NCBI GenBank assembly: GCA_025929155.1
Contig: JAICMR010000014.1
Span: 1 to 37,399 of the forward strand
Origin: Chthoniobacterales bacterium
Lineage (GTDB): Bacteria > Verrucomicrobiota > Verrucomicrobiia > Chthoniobacterales > UBA10450
Reading direction: 5' to 3'
Length of the DNA stretch: 37,399 bases
Part shown: in pieces, positions 8,405 through 17,173 of the stretch
How the letters are laid out: each line of letters starts with the position of its first letter
Numbering within the stretch: position 1 is the stretch's first letter
Notes under the pieces: model-generated
The model's database searches: none
What the model saw: the letters and a program-made list of their open reading frames with translations, nothing else
Told to the model about the DNA's origin: nothing
Position numbers and translations under genes: made by a program

Positions 8405-9121
8405 ATGTGGAGATCGACTTTCGTGCTGCTGCTTTTCGCCGCCTCGGCGCTCGCCCAGGAACGGCCGACCGCGTACCAGGCCCTGCGCATCGTCGGCACG
8501 CAACTAAATCGGGATTTCGTGAACCACGTCATCTCCGTCACCGGTCAAGATGGAAATCCGCAGCCCGAGACGTGGAAGATTTTGCTCGACGATCCCAAAG
8601 CGCGGGGCGGTGTGCGCGAGGTGGAGGTCGGGAACGGCCGGATCGTTTCCGAGCGAACGCCGACGCGTGAATCGATTCAGGGCTCGTTAGGCGCGGTTGT
8701 GGATACGAGCAAGCTCAACCTGGATTCGAGCGGCGCCTACACAGTCGCACAGCAGACTGCAGCCAGTTCCCATGTCACTTTTTCGACAGTGGATTACGCC
8801 TTGCGAGTCGATCCGCGGGGAAATCCCATCTGGCAACTGACTTTGCACCGCGCGGGCGGCGAGCCTGGCGGAATCATCGAGATCGGCGCGAATCATGGCA
8901 CCATCACGCGCACCGAAGGACTTTTTCGCGGCACTGATCAGGTAGCTTCCAACGACGAACCGACGGCGCCCGACGGCGATGAAAACGAAGATGACGATGA
9001 TGGCGACACGAACATCGTGAAGGCGGGAATCAAGCACGCCTTCTATCAGGTGCGCGATGACGTGAAGCGCGGCTTTTATAAAGTTCGCCGCTCATTTGTC
9101 GATTTCTTTCAGGATAAGTGA
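8405..9121 (+). CDS. Secreted protein of unknown function with acidic linker
   Basis: I do not recognise a family. The protein has 238 residues if it starts at the ATG at 8405, which puts the signal peptide (MWRSTFVLLLFAASALAQ) at the N-terminus; an in-frame ATG at 8369 would add 12 non-hydrophobic residues. After the signal peptide comes a mixed globular region, then an acidic stretch (DGDENEDDDDGD, about residues 194-205), then a basic, aromatic C-terminus with FYQVRDDVKRGFYKVRRSF. The acidic linker and the repeated FY-VR pattern suggest an exported protein whose tail binds something anionic, but this is conjecture. One motif copy at 8685 encodes SLG. Confidence 0.75.
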   Translation: MWRSTFVLLLFAASALAQERPTAYQALRIVGTQLNRDFVNHVISVTGQDGNPQPETWKILLDDPKARGGVREVEVGNGRIVSERTPTRESIQGSLGAVVDTSKLNLDSSGAYTVAQQTAASSHVTFSTVDYALRVDPRGNPIWQLTLHRAGGEPGGIIEIGANHGTITRTEGLFRGTDQVASNDEPTAPDGDENEDDDDGDTNIVKAGIKHAFYQVRDDVKRGFYKVRRSFVDFFQDK

Positions 9122-9145
9122 ACTGTGGAAGAGCGTGGACGGCTT

Positions 9146-9240
9146 CTGTGTCTCCCGCACCTGAACTCTAACCTGCACCTCCACCCGCGACTGCCGGCGA
9201 AGTGCGAGTGAAAACCAAAGGGCAAGTGCAGTTGGAGTGT
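9146..9240. repeat. Imperfect palindrome with short-period arms upstream of the AraC gene
   Basis: ACTCTAACCTGCAC (9165-9178) pairs with GTGCAGTTGGAGT (9226-9238) with one bulge and one mismatch; inner bases pair less well. It lies in the 170-base gap before the AraC-type gene. A GTG at 9202 inside it is therefore an unlikely start. Confidence 0.5.
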
Positions 9241-9291
9241 GCGAGCGATCCGTTTCTTGCAATCTCCCAGCCGCGCCTCAAGAATAGCCAG

Positions 9292-10221
9292 ATGAGTTCG
9301 GAGACGACTGTGGCCTGGTCGGATGTGCGTCACGGCTGGCAGCAACTTTACGGCGGCTTTGAGGAGCTGGGCGTGAGCTTGGAGTGGCACGATTTCCGTA
9401 CGACTCGGCCGCTCGATTGGGGCGAAAGTTTCCGGCCACGGAGCGTGGAATTCTGTCTGAACCTCGATGGCCGCGGGGCGATCGGGCTTGGAGCTGCCGG
9501 GCAGCTTACTTATCTCCCGAGCAGCTCCGGTTACTACGCCCTCCACGAGGAACCGCTTCGCGCTACGCGGGAGGCCAATGAGCGGCACCGCTTCGTCACG
9601 CTGGAATATTCTCGGGAACGATTGCAGACCCAGCTCGCCGCTTCGGAGGATGAACTCGCGCCCGCGATGCGAGAAGTGGTGTTCCCGACCAAACGTCGCA
9701 GCTTCGTCTCGCAGCCCCAGCCGATGTCGACCGAGCAACGCGCGATCGTCGCCAGCCTGACAAGTCCGCCGGTTCCGAAACCGGCGCGCGCTTTGTGGTA
9801 TCAGAGCAAGGCGATGGAATTGATGTCGCATTTCCTTTTCCAGCCGAAGGATCCCGAAATGTTCTGCATGCGGCAGAAACGCGTCGCGCGCGATCGGGTC
9901 GTGCGGACGCAGGAACTGCTGGTGCGCGACCTCGCGAACCCGCCGTCGCTGGAAAGCCTGGGGCAGGAAGTTGGCTGTAGCCCGTTTTACCTGAGCCGGA
10001 TTTTTTCACGGGAAGTTGGCCTAACGATCCCACAATTCCTGCGCAACGCCCGAATGGAGCGCGCCGCGGAGTTGCTCAGGAGTGGACGCTACAATGTGAC
10101 TGAAGCCGCGACTGAAGTCGGCTATTCGAGTCTGAGTCATTTCAGCAAGGCTTTCTGCGAAACGATCGGCTGCTGTCCCGTGCTCTATCCCGCAGCGAGA
10201 CACATCGTGCTCGATCGTTAG
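9292..10221 (+). CDS. AraC-family transcriptional regulator
   Basis: This 309-residue regulator has an unclassified N-terminal sensor region and a C-terminal AraC double helix-turn-helix (about residues 205-300). The first HTH is LESLGQEVGCSPFYLSRIFSREVG; the second is VTEAATEVGYSSLSHFSKAFCETIG, followed by the usual Pro-containing turn. I chose the ATG at 9292; the frame is open back to a GTG at 9202, but those residues come from the palindromic repeat. The stop codon TAG (10219-10221) is part of a CGTTAGGG motif copy. Ligand and targets cannot be read from the sequence; the ABC permease downstream is a possible target by position only. Confidence 0.88.
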   Translation: MSSETTVAWSDVRHGWQQLYGGFEELGVSLEWHDFRTTRPLDWGESFRPRSVEFCLNLDGRGAIGLGAAGQLTYLPSSSGYYALHEEPLRATREANERHRFVTLEYSRERLQTQLAASEDELAPAMREVVFPTKRRSFVSQPQPMSTEQRAIVASLTSPPVPKPARALWYQSKAMELMSHFLFQPKDPEMFCMRQKRVARDRVVRTQELLVRDLANPPSLESLGQEVGCSPFYLSRIFSREVGLTIPQFLRNARMERAAELLRSGRYNVTEAATEVGYSSLSHFSKAFCETIGCCPVLYPAARHIVLDR

Positions 10222-10342
10222 GGCGCTTTTATTCTTCGTAGATGACGCAGATCGGCGCAGCTTTCGAGTCCCGCTACCTCAGCGGAAATCTGCGGACTAA
10301 GACTGCCTTCCGGCCGGCGACTGGGAAGAGCGCCGGAGGGAG

Positions 10343-11158
10343 ATGAGCGCAGCGGTCGCCACTGCCGGACGGCGAAGTTCCCCCCTCTTTCTTTTGCCCA
10401 CCGCCACCCTTTGGCAGCGCGAGATCGTGCGCTTTTACCGGCAGCGCAATCGCATCGTCGGCGCGCTCCTGACGCCACTGGTTTTTTGGTTTGTGATCGG
10501 CTCCGGGATTGGCGGTTCCTTTCGAGTCGGCGCCGCGCCTAACGGCATGAACTATCTCGAATATTTTTATCCGGGCACGTTGATCCTGATCATGCTGTTT
10601 ACCGCAATTTTCTCGACCATTTCGATCATTGAAGATCGACGCGAAGGCTTCCTCCAATCCGTCCTCGTCGCACCGATTTCCCCGGGCGCGATTGTTTGCG
10701 GTAAAATTCTTGGGGGCACCACCCTGGCGCTTTTGCAGGGCTTAATTTTTCTCCTGCTCGCGCCGATCATCGGCCTGCATCTTGGGCTCGCGCAAATCCT
10801 GGCCTGCCTCGGCACTTTGTTCATTGTCGGGTTTGGCCTCACCGGCCTCGGTTTTCTCGTCGCCTGGCCGATGGAATCAACTCAGGGTTTCCATGCAATC
10901 ATGAATGTATTTCTGATCCCGCTCTGGCTTCTCTCGGGCGCGCTTTTCCCAGCGACGAATCCGCACACCTGGATCTACTGGGCGATTCACCTCAATCCGG
11001 TCACGTATGGCGTCGCCGCGATCCGGCGTGCGCTTTACGCCGGCGATCCGGGCGTGCTGCATCTGCCCAGCTTCGAGCTTTCTCTTTGCCTAACGATTGC
11101 GTTTGGCCTCGTCATGTATGCGGTCGCTTACTTGCTCGTGCAGCGAAAAACTTCATGA
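10343..11158 (+). CDS. ABC-2 type transporter permease
   Basis: This 271-residue membrane protein has about six hydrophobic segments and the ABC-2/DrrB layout: a cytoplasmic N-terminus, the [18 protein letters not shown] coupling region, the WLLSGALFP segment and a short C-terminal tail. Relatives form the membrane half of exporters for drugs, polysaccharides or lipids. The ATPase subunit is not in the window on this strand, so substrate and partner are unknown. Its last codons overlap the start of purH (ATGA at 11155-11158), implying translational coupling with a purine gene of unrelated function. Two motif copies encode APNG (10547) and LTI (11088). Confidence 0.88.
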   Translation: MSAAVATAGRRSSPLFLLPTATLWQREIVRFYRQRNRIVGALLTPLVFWFVIGSGIGGSFRVGAAPNGMNYLEYFYPGTLILIMLFTAIFSTISIIEDRREGFLQSVLVAPISPGAIVCGKILGGTTLALLQGLIFLLLAPIIGLHLGLAQILACLGTLFIVGFGLTGLGFLVAWPMESTQGFHAIMNVFLIPLWLLSGALFPATNPHTWIYWAIHLNPVTYGVAAIRRALYAGDPGVLHLPSFELSLCLTIAFGLVMYAVAYLLVQRKTS

Positions 11159-12687
11159 AAATTACCCGCGCTCTCATTTCCGTTTCCGATAAAGCCGGCG
11201 TCGCTGATTTCGCTCGCGCGCTCGCCGAGCAAGGCGTTGAGATTCTGTCGACCGGCGGCACAGCCACCCTGTTGCGCCGGGAGGGAATCGCCGCGCGCGA
11301 TGTTTCCGATTTCACCGGTTTTCCTGAGATTTTCGATGGCCGGGTGAAAACACTGCACCCGAAAGTGCACGGCGGCTTGCTCTATGTGCGCGGCGACAAA
11401 AAGCATAAGGCGACGGCGCGCGAGCATGGGATCGAGCCGATCGATCTTGTGGTGGTGAATCTTTACCCGTTCGAGGCCACGATCGCGAAGCCGGGAGTGA
11501 AACTATCGGAAGCGATTGAGCAGATCGACATCGGCGGCCCGTCGATGCTTCGGAGCGCGTCCAAAAATTACCAGTCCGTCACTGTCGTGGTCGATCCGGC
11601 GGACTACGAAGTCGTGCTCGACGAAATGCGCGATCGCGGCGGCGAGACGACGCTGAAAACTCGCGAGCGACTCGCGATCAAAGCTTTCATCAAGACTTCC
11701 GATTACGACCGGGCGATCGCCACTTTCCTGAACGAGAAACAGGAGACCGAGACGTCGTTTTCCGCTTCGCTGCCGCTCGTTAGTCGCCTGCGTTACGGGG
11801 AGAACCCGCACCAGACGGCATCCCTTTACGGCAACTTCACGGAGCATTTCGAGAAGCTTCACGGCAAGGAACTTTCCTTTAACAACCTGCTCGATATCAC
11901 GGCGGCGGCTGACCTGATCGCGGAATTTTCCGACCCAACCGTCGCGATTTTAAAGCACACGAACCCGTGCGGTGTGGGAAGCGATCCCGAGCTGCGGGAA
12001 GCGTGGATGAAAGCGTTCTCAACCGATAAGCAGGCACCGTTTGGCGGCATCATCATTTGCAACCGACCGCTCGATCTGCCGATTGCCAAAGCGATCAGCG
12101 AGATCTTCAGCGAAGTGATCATCGCACCGGAGTTTGCGACCGATGCGCGCGCCTTGCTGCAGAAGAAGAAAAACCTGCGCCTGATGCGCACGCTGCAACC
12201 GTCTCAGCCTAACGAAAAGCCAGAGATGGATCTTCGCTCGGTGCGCGGTGGACTGCTCGTGCAGCAAAAAGACGCCGCCGAGATTGGCGAGATCGAGACG
12301 AAAGTGGTGACGAAACGTCCGCCGACCCGAAAGGAAACGGCCGCGATGCTCTTCGGCTGGCGGGTGGTGAAACACGTGAAATCGAACGCCATCGTTTATG
12401 CCAGCGCGGACCGCACGCTGGGCATCGGCGCGGGGCAAATGTCGCGAGTCGATGCGTCGCGGATCGCAGTTTGGAAAGCTCAGGAAGCGGGCTTGTCGTT
12501 GAAAGGGAGTGCCGTAGCAAGCGATGCGTTTTTTCCCTTCCCCGACGGTCTCACAGCCGCGGCGGAAGCTGGAGCGACCGCTGCGATTCAGCCGGGTGGC
12601 TCCGTCCGCGACAAGGAGGTCATCGCCGCAGCGGACGAGCGTGACGTGGCGATGGTTTTCACCGGCGTCCGGCATTTCCGCCATTAA
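11155..12687 (+). CDS. purH: Bifunctional AICAR transformylase/IMP cyclohydrolase
   Basis: PurH carries out the last two steps of IMP synthesis: formylation of AICAR with 10-formyl-THF and ring closure. The 510 residues match the family. The N-terminal MGS-like IMPCH domain begins [10 protein letters not shown], with STGGTA and [13 protein letters not shown]. The AICARFT domain has the catalytic K267-H268 in [11 protein letters not shown] and the RYGENPHQ signature. The C-terminus ends FTGVRHFRH as usual. The frame is open upstream to 11086, but the ATG at 11155 gives the canonical start and overlaps the preceding stop. A motif copy at 12207 encodes PNE. Confidence 0.97.
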   Translation: MKITRALISVSDKAGVADFARALAEQGVEILSTGGTATLLRREGIAARDVSDFTGFPEIFDGRVKTLHPKVHGGLLYVRGDKKHKATAREHGIEPIDLVVVNLYPFEATIAKPGVKLSEAIEQIDIGGPSMLRSASKNYQSVTVVVDPADYEVVLDEMRDRGGETTLKTRERLAIKAFIKTSDYDRAIATFLNEKQETETSFSASLPLVSRLRYGENPHQTASLYGNFTEHFEKLHGKELSFNNLLDITAAADLIAEFSDPTVAILKHTNPCGVGSDPELREAWMKAFSTDKQAPFGGIIICNRPLDLPIAKAISEIFSEVIIAPEFATDARALLQKKKNLRLMRTLQPSQPNEKPEMDLRSVRGGLLVQQKDAAEIGEIETKVVTKRPPTRKETAAMLFGWRVVKHVKSNAIVYASADRTLGIGAGQMSRVDASRIAVWKAQEAGLSLKGSAVASDAFFPFPDGLTAAAEAGATAAIQPGGSVRDKEVIAAADERDVAMVFTGVRHFRH

Positions 12688-12991
12688 GTGCTGATCTCTA
12701 ACGCGAAGCCAGAGAGAACACCCAGTGCGGAGGATTGGCCTTCAGCCTTTACTGATCTCCTTCGCTGCGACCTTTCTGCCCTCTGCGGTTAATGAAAATG
12801 CTATTGCCGCCAGACACTGCCGCTGAGTCTCATCGCGCGCCACGGAGACGATGAACCAGTTAGGGCGACTTTGGAATCGTTAGGCGAAGAGCACTAAATG
12901 CCCAGGCGCAGTCAGCCTCAGCCACGAAAGGTTACAAACGCGTTAACTTTCCCGATTCGCGCGTCTCTTCCTGCACGCCAAGAGTCGCGCC
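12688..12991. other. Intergenic region after purH, no gene seen
   Basis: These 304 bases show no convincing ORF. They contain one exact TCGTTAGGC motif (12877-12885) and the phrase ccctctgcggtt at 12779-12790, of which ccctctgcg also occurs at 1-9. No terminator-like hairpin with a T-tract follows purH. Confidence 0.5.
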
Positions 12992-13798
12992 ATGAAAAGA
13001 CTCCTAGCAGTTGTTGTGATGGCGCTCTTTGCAGCGCCGTCGTTCGTCCTGGCCGATATCGAGGATCGCCTCTATGACTTCACTGATGCCTACTACCTCG
13101 AGAACGGCGTCAATCCCGCGTTAATAGGTGGCCGGATGGAAGCTGGCACCGGCATCGCCGTGACTGACACACCCATCTTCTCCTATCAAAGAAATGTGCG
13201 CGCCCTGCTCACCCTTTCCGCCTACGATCATAGCGCGAACATCAACTACTTCACGGTCTTGGGCGGCTTCTCTGCTGAAGCCTTCACCGCCGATGCCGCC
13301 GGTCAGGAAGCACGTGAAATCGCGGATAGCTTCATCGAATATCTCTTTCCCCAAGCGGGAACCGACCCGATCGGATTCACTTTCCGTCAGTCATCGTTGC
13401 TCGACATGCGTAATGGATACTTCAGTAACGATCCACTTGGGCTCTGGTTGCACGTTTGGGTGAATTACACCACCAAAGCTCTTCAGACCCCGGCGGGTAA
13501 GAAGGCTCTTAAAGCCATCGCGCAGAAAAATGGTCGTGCCTTGGATGGGACACCGATCATCGCGACTATGAGCGACATCGATAGCTTGTATGGCAAGGGC
13601 TACATCACCAAAACGACTCGGCTCGACTCTGACCCGCTTCGTTATGCGATCTGCCCTGTAATCGAAGACCCTACGGACGGCGGAATTGCGCCTGACCAGT
13701 TCCTCGCTCTCCCGTTGAAAGGCAATGGCAATCCAGTCGAGCCAGCGTTCTTGCTGAATTTCGACAGCCTTCGAATGACTGGCGACTGGGCAGACTAA
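12992..13798 (+). CDS. Secreted protein of unknown function
   Basis: This 268-residue protein has a clear signal peptide (MKRLLAVVVMALFAAPSFVLA), cleaved before DIEDRLYD. I recognise no domain. The mature part is mixed alpha/beta in character, with a single cysteine (AICPVIED). The gene ends at a TAA inside a near match to the dispersed motif (gactaacga) and is followed by a strong intrinsic terminator, so it is very likely expressed as a single-gene unit. No exact motif copy occurs within it. Confidence 0.78.
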   Translation: MKRLLAVVVMALFAAPSFVLADIEDRLYDFTDAYYLENGVNPALIGGRMEAGTGIAVTDTPIFSYQRNVRALLTLSAYDHSANINYFTVLGGFSAEAFTADAAGQEAREIADSFIEYLFPQAGTDPIGFTFRQSSLLDMRNGYFSNDPLGLWLHVWVNYTTKALQTPAGKKALKAIAQKNGRALDGTPIIATMSDIDSLYGKGYITKTTRLDSDPLRYAICPVIEDPTDGGIAPDQFLALPLKGNGNPVEPAFLLNFDSLRMTGDWAD

Positions 13799-13825
13799 CG
13801 ATTCACTCTTACTTCCTCGGCACAG

Positions 13826-13860
13826 AGCCGCTCCGGAGTGATCCGGGGCGGCTTTTGTCT
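13826..13860 (+). terminator. Intrinsic terminator of the secreted-protein gene
   Basis: The 12-base arms at 13826-13837 and 13842-13853 are complementary apart from one G-T pair, with the loop gtga, followed by the T-rich tttgtct. It sits 27 bases after the stop codon at 13796-13798. This is the best terminator in the window. Confidence 0.85.
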
Positions 13861-13924
13861 TAGCCGCGGTTGCAGAACAAATAGCTAATAGGCCGGCACG
13901 ACCTCGAAGAGGTTGCAAGAGTTG

Positions 13925-13995
13925 TGTAGCGGCGGTTTATGACCGCCGAAGCATTCGCGACAAAAGAATTACTGTGGTCATAAACCGCCGCTACA
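13925..13995. repeat. GTAG-type REP pair (inverted repeat)
   Basis: TGTAGCGGCGGTTTATGACC (13925-13944) is exactly repeated in inverse orientation at 13976-13995, with 31 bases between. The left copy continues to CGCCG, so it has the form GTAG followed by a CGGCGGT/ACCGCCG hairpin, typical of REP sequences mobilised by RAYT-type transposases. The right copy lacks the last stem bases. Confidence 0.75.
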
Positions 13996-14056
13996 GCGTC
14001 AAATCGACTTTAAAACCGCTTCCGCGCGAGAAAAGATTGAAGAGCGCCCGCATCTG

Positions 14057-14587
14057 TTATGGCAGCGAACGCCGACGCCGAGCGAACATCGCGGCTTGCA
14101 CCGCAATCCCAAAGATGACGAGAGCAATGAAAATTATGGCTGCGCCTTTCGCGGGCACGTGCAGGTGACTTGTGATCAGGTCGGCGCCCGCGATTGCGGA
14201 AAAGACGATCAACGCCCAGTCAAAGAGCACGAGCAAAAGAATCGCTCCAATGATTCCGCCGACGATAAAAGCAATCCCGGAGTAATTCGCGTGACTGACC
14301 ACAAATGCGGTCATGAGCGCGGTCGCAATATGTCCGCCAACCAAAAAACCGGCCACTGCGATGGCGATCTTCTGGAGCAAGAGCGCGAGGATAGCGCCAA
14401 CAACACCAAGAACGATCGCAACCAGGAGAGTAAGCCATTCCGGCGGGTGCTGCATCAGAACGGGCGTGATTTCGAAACCAATCCAGAAACCGATTCCGGC
14501 GACAAAAAGCCAGAAAAGCCGGCGCCCGAAGAGCAGCACGAGCGCGCCGATCAGGATGCTGATGATGAGAACCGTTTGCGGATTCAT
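14057..14587 (-). CDS. Multi-pass membrane protein, TMEM198/DUF4203-like
   Basis: This 176-residue protein consists almost wholly of six or seven hydrophobic helices separated by short turns, with repeated glycine-rich segments (VAGIGFWIGFE, VAGFLVGGHIA, FIVGGIIGAI). The C-terminus is basic (FARRRRSLP), which favours a cytoplasmic end. The pattern resembles the DUF4203/TMEM198 family, whose function in bacteria is unknown; the match rests on the pattern of helices and glycines. The ATG at 14585-14587 gives a short N-terminal tail before the first helix. It is a single gene between the REP pair and an intergenic repeat region. Confidence 0.7.
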   Translation of the reverse strand: MNPQTVLIISILIGALVLLFGRRLFWLFVAGIGFWIGFEITPVLMQHPPEWLTLLVAIVLGVVGAILALLLQKIAIAVAGFLVGGHIATALMTAFVVSHANYSGIAFIVGGIIGAILLLVLFDWALIVFSAIAGADLITSHLHVPAKGAAIIFIALVIFGIAVQAAMFARRRRSLP

Positions 14588-14613
14588 GTGTGAAATGATA
14601 ACAGCGTAAAGTC

Positions 14614-14640
14614 GTCATCCCAAGCGTAGCCGCAAGATCC
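14614..14640. repeat. Dispersed CATCC...GATCC repeat, degenerate copy
   Basis: The sequence gtcatcccaagcgtagccgcaagatcc resembles the copy at 6454-6490 with several substitutions and a shorter middle. It lies in the 262-base gap between the membrane protein and the FG-GAP gene, which otherwise holds a 7-base inverted repeat (gcgccgg/ccggcgc, about 14773-14814) and no gene. Confidence 0.4.
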
Positions 14641-14849
14641 GCTGATGTTTTTCCGACCCGGCGTGGCGGAGCGCCGAGTATCGTATGGCTTGCGTTCGGA
14701 AAAGTAGAGAATCGGATCGGTAGTTCAGTCCAGCGATTTCCCGAGTCGTCATCGTACCTGTTATACGATTCGCGCCGGCTGGCTCCCAAAGGGAAGCCCG
14801 AGGCCTACCGGCGCAACCTCTGCCCGAAAGGCGAGAACCGCGCGTTCAG

Positions 14850-16595
14850 TCAAGGACAGGGCGAAGAACCTTCTATGAAGGTGATCGCCTGATTTGTAGC
14901 GACATTAGAGAACTGATCGCAAACCCCGCTCGGCCAGCTAACCGTTACTGTGGCGGTCGTCGCGTTTCCAACTCCAAAGTGCAGTGGCTGGCTGCTCTGC
15001 GAAGCGAACATGCCACCTCCTCCGCCGTCATTCTGCCGGAAGGCCATCTTACCGTCCCCGTATTCCACCTTCACGCGGGCACCGATTCCCCTCGTGTTGG
15101 AATGCGGCGACTCCGTCCTGGCCTGGAGATTTACCTCCAGGTAGCGGTTAAGGGCGGTGTGTGGAATAACGTTCTTGAAAAGATGGATCTTGCCGGTCGC
15201 TGAGGTGTCAGTGTTTATCCCCGTTCCGTCCTTTACGACAAGGTCGAGAAATCCGTCGTTGTCGTAATCGACCCAAGTCGCGCCCTTGTGCGCGGAACTC
15301 TCCATATTATCCCTGAGTTGGACACCAGCATCGAGCGCCACTTCCTCGAAGTTATAGTTACCGTTGCCATCAGGGCCCAGATTATGGAAAAGCAGATTAG
15401 CGTTGTTCGTGCCTATCGGAACCCCAACTCCGGCGGGGACGGCCACAAACAAGTCTAGATTGCCGTCGTTATCGTAATCGCCCCAGACTGCGCCCCAGGT
15501 ATTGCCGCCGGTGAAAACCCCGGCATTTTGTGCCACTTCATCGTTGGCATTGAAAATCCCGTTATTGTTGTGGTAAAGAAAGGTCTTATGCTCTTTTACA
15601 ACGGCCGATCCACTTGTCACAAACAGATCAGGGAACCCATCGTTGTTGTAGTCACCCCAGGATATACTCTTCGTATCCCATGCATTATTCCGAGGAATAA
15701 CTGTCTCCGGTTGTTGAGTGAACCCTCTTGCCTCATTCGTTACGAGGGCGTTGCTGTCGTGGGAGAACGCGAAGTCAAGATCTCCATCTAAATCAACATC
15801 CTGAAAAGAGCCGTTCGTAGAATGGCCCTTTTCACCGTCGAACTCTGTAATCCCGACCAATCCTGCTGCGCGACGGGACGAACGGAATGTTCCATTGCCA
15901 CTGTTTATATAGAGACGGCTAATGATCGGTGAAGTCTTACCGAGCAGAGGTGGCTGGGTCGTGTTCGACATACCCTCGGGGGCGAGGGCCGGGTTAAAAT
16001 TCTTCACGAAGAGGTCGAGCAAGCCGTCGTTGTTGTAATCGAACCAAAAACTGCATTGTCCCCAGTTTGTTGAGCTCGCGATTCCTGCGCTCGGACTGAC
16101 ATAGCTAAAGGTCCCGTCGCCATTGCCCTTGAAAAGCAAGTCATACTTCTTGACGTTCTTGGGGAGAGGCATGACCGACACATACAGGTCGAGATTACCA
16201 TCTCCGTCGTAATCTCCCAGGGAGAAGCCGCGCCACTGAAGCTCACCCGGTACCGGGGAGACAATACCGGAAGTAGCTGTGATGTCCGTAAATGTGCCGT
16301 CGCCGTTGTTTCGATAGACAATGCACGCGGTGCAATAAGAAGGACAGCTTGCCTTGAACGTCGGCAGAATCAGATCGATGTGGCCGTCGTTATTGATGTC
16401 GCCCCAGATGGGATTGCCAAACGTCGGCGTGGCGGGGTTGGTCGCAAAGGCCGTGTCTGTCACCTCCGTGAACTGCTCAGCTGAGAGTGAGCCCAGCGTG
16501 CCAATGAGACCGGCCGCAAACGTGAGAATAAGTAAGCCGTTACGGCGAAATTTTGCTGAATACTTAGTGCCAGTTGATGAGGTGTGGAGTTGCAT
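14850..16595 (-). CDS. Secreted FG-GAP/VCBS repeat protein with ASPIC/UnbV C-terminus
   Basis: This 581-residue exported protein has an N-terminal hydrophobic signal segment (LLILTFAAGLIGTLG) after a basic start. Seven FG-GAP-type repeats carry calcium-binding loops of the form D-x-[DN]-x-DG-x-x-D, for example GDINNDGHIDL, GDYDGDGNLDL, FDYNNDGLLDL and VDYDNDGFLDL. This suggests a seven-bladed beta-propeller. The C-terminus is an ASPIC/UnbV domain (RGIGARVKVEYGDGK to VTVSWPSG), also found in CRTAC1-like proteins. Such proteins lie at or outside the cell surface; the ligand is unknown. The gene is less GC-rich than its neighbours and has no CGTTAGG core. A TTGACA-type promoter lies upstream. 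Confidence 0.9.
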   Translation of the reverse strand: MQLHTSSTGTKYSAKFRRNGLLILTFAAGLIGTLGSLSAEQFTEVTDTAFATNPATPTFGNPIWGDINNDGHIDLILPTFKASCPSYCTACIVYRNNGDGTFTDITATSGIVSPVPGELQWRGFSLGDYDGDGNLDLYVSVMPLPKNVKKYDLLFKGNGDGTFSYVSPSAGIASSTNWGQCSFWFDYNNDGLLDLFVKNFNPALAPEGMSNTTQPPLLGKTSPIISRLYINSGNGTFRSSRRAAGLVGITEFDGEKGHSTNGSFQDVDLDGDLDFAFSHDSNALVTNEARGFTQQPETVIPRNNAWDTKSISWGDYNNDGFPDLFVTSGSAVVKEHKTFLYHNNNGIFNANDEVAQNAGVFTGGNTWGAVWGDYDNDGNLDLFVAVPAGVGVPIGTNNANLLFHNLGPDGNGNYNFEEVALDAGVQLRDNMESSAHKGATWVDYDNDGFLDLVVKDGTGINTDTSATGKIHLFKNVIPHTALNRYLEVNLQARTESPHSNTRGIGARVKVEYGDGKMAFRQNDGGGGGMFASQSSQPLHFGVGNATTATVTVSWPSGVCDQFSNVATNQAITFIEGSSPCP

Positions 16596-16630
16596 TGCCG
16601 GGGAATTACGGGGACTCGGGGTGGACAGCC

Positions 16631-16659
16631 ATCCTTTCTGCCTTCCCGACTTATGTCAA
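16631..16659 (-). promoter_or_regulatory. Possible sigma-70-type promoter of the FG-GAP gene
   Basis: On the minus strand a perfect TTGACA (16654-16659) is followed after 17 bases by AAGGAT (16631-16636), which matches the -10 consensus at three of six positions. It lies about 35 bases upstream of the start codon. The -10 box is weak, so confidence is limited. Confidence 0.35.
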
Positions 16660-16741
16660 GTATGTTCTTTCTCACTGAACATTCAGCTTGTCGGACATTG
16701 GTGATACTGATGCTGCGTGGCGTCATCAAACTTTCCCGACT

Positions 16742-17083
16742 CTAACGCCCCGCTGGCTTGCCGATGAAATTCTTCGGCTGCAATCCCGCTTCCTCGGCCG
16801 TCGTGGACAGGAGAAATGCTCCGCCGGCCGATTGCGACAAGTTTTGTGAAAGCCTCGCGATCTCGATCAGCGCTGCGATTCCAGAGACGTTTTCGAGGGC
16901 GCATTGCAGATCTGGTCGCCGTGCAAACTGGTCATCAAGCCCAAGCATGATCCCAGCGCGCACTGCAGATAATCCCGCGGAGCTGGTTTTGGAGCTGGCT
17001 GGCTCGCCGCTCTCGGAAACCTCCGCCAAGGCTGAAAGCTTTCGCCCAGCTAGCCGGCCGCCTCTGCTCCGGGTGCTGCCCAA
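16742..17083 (-). pseudogene. Decayed fragment of an M28-type aminopeptidase
   Basis: A minus-strand open frame of 113 residues contains ENVSGIAALIEIAR followed by FLLSTTAEEAGL. This resembles the M28 core in which DNASG carries a metal-bridging Asp and EE carries the catalytic Glu. Here the bridging Asp has become Glu (ENVSG), the zinc His-x-Asp segment before it is not recognisable, and the sequence stops shortly after the EE. A complete M28 domain needs roughly 200 or more residues, so this is a remnant. The 578-base gap 16596-17173 otherwise holds the FG-GAP promoter region and a partial dispersed repeat at 17130-17142. The assignment rests on two short motifs. Confidence 0.4.
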
Positions 17084-17173
17084 CGCTGCACGGCAAGTTC
17101 TGCGGGATATTTCGGCTGCGCTATCGTCTCGCTCAGGATGACTGCGAATTTATTCTCCAATCGAAGCCGCGCG

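Noticed and set aside
9202-9291. GTG at 9202 as the start of the AraC-type gene
   Set aside because: It lies within an intergenic palindrome, and the 30 extra residues resemble nothing. The ATG at 9292 is better.
13925-13995. Inverted repeat as the ends of an insertion sequence
   Set aside because: Only 31 bases lie between the arms and there is no transposase. REP-like hairpins explain it better.
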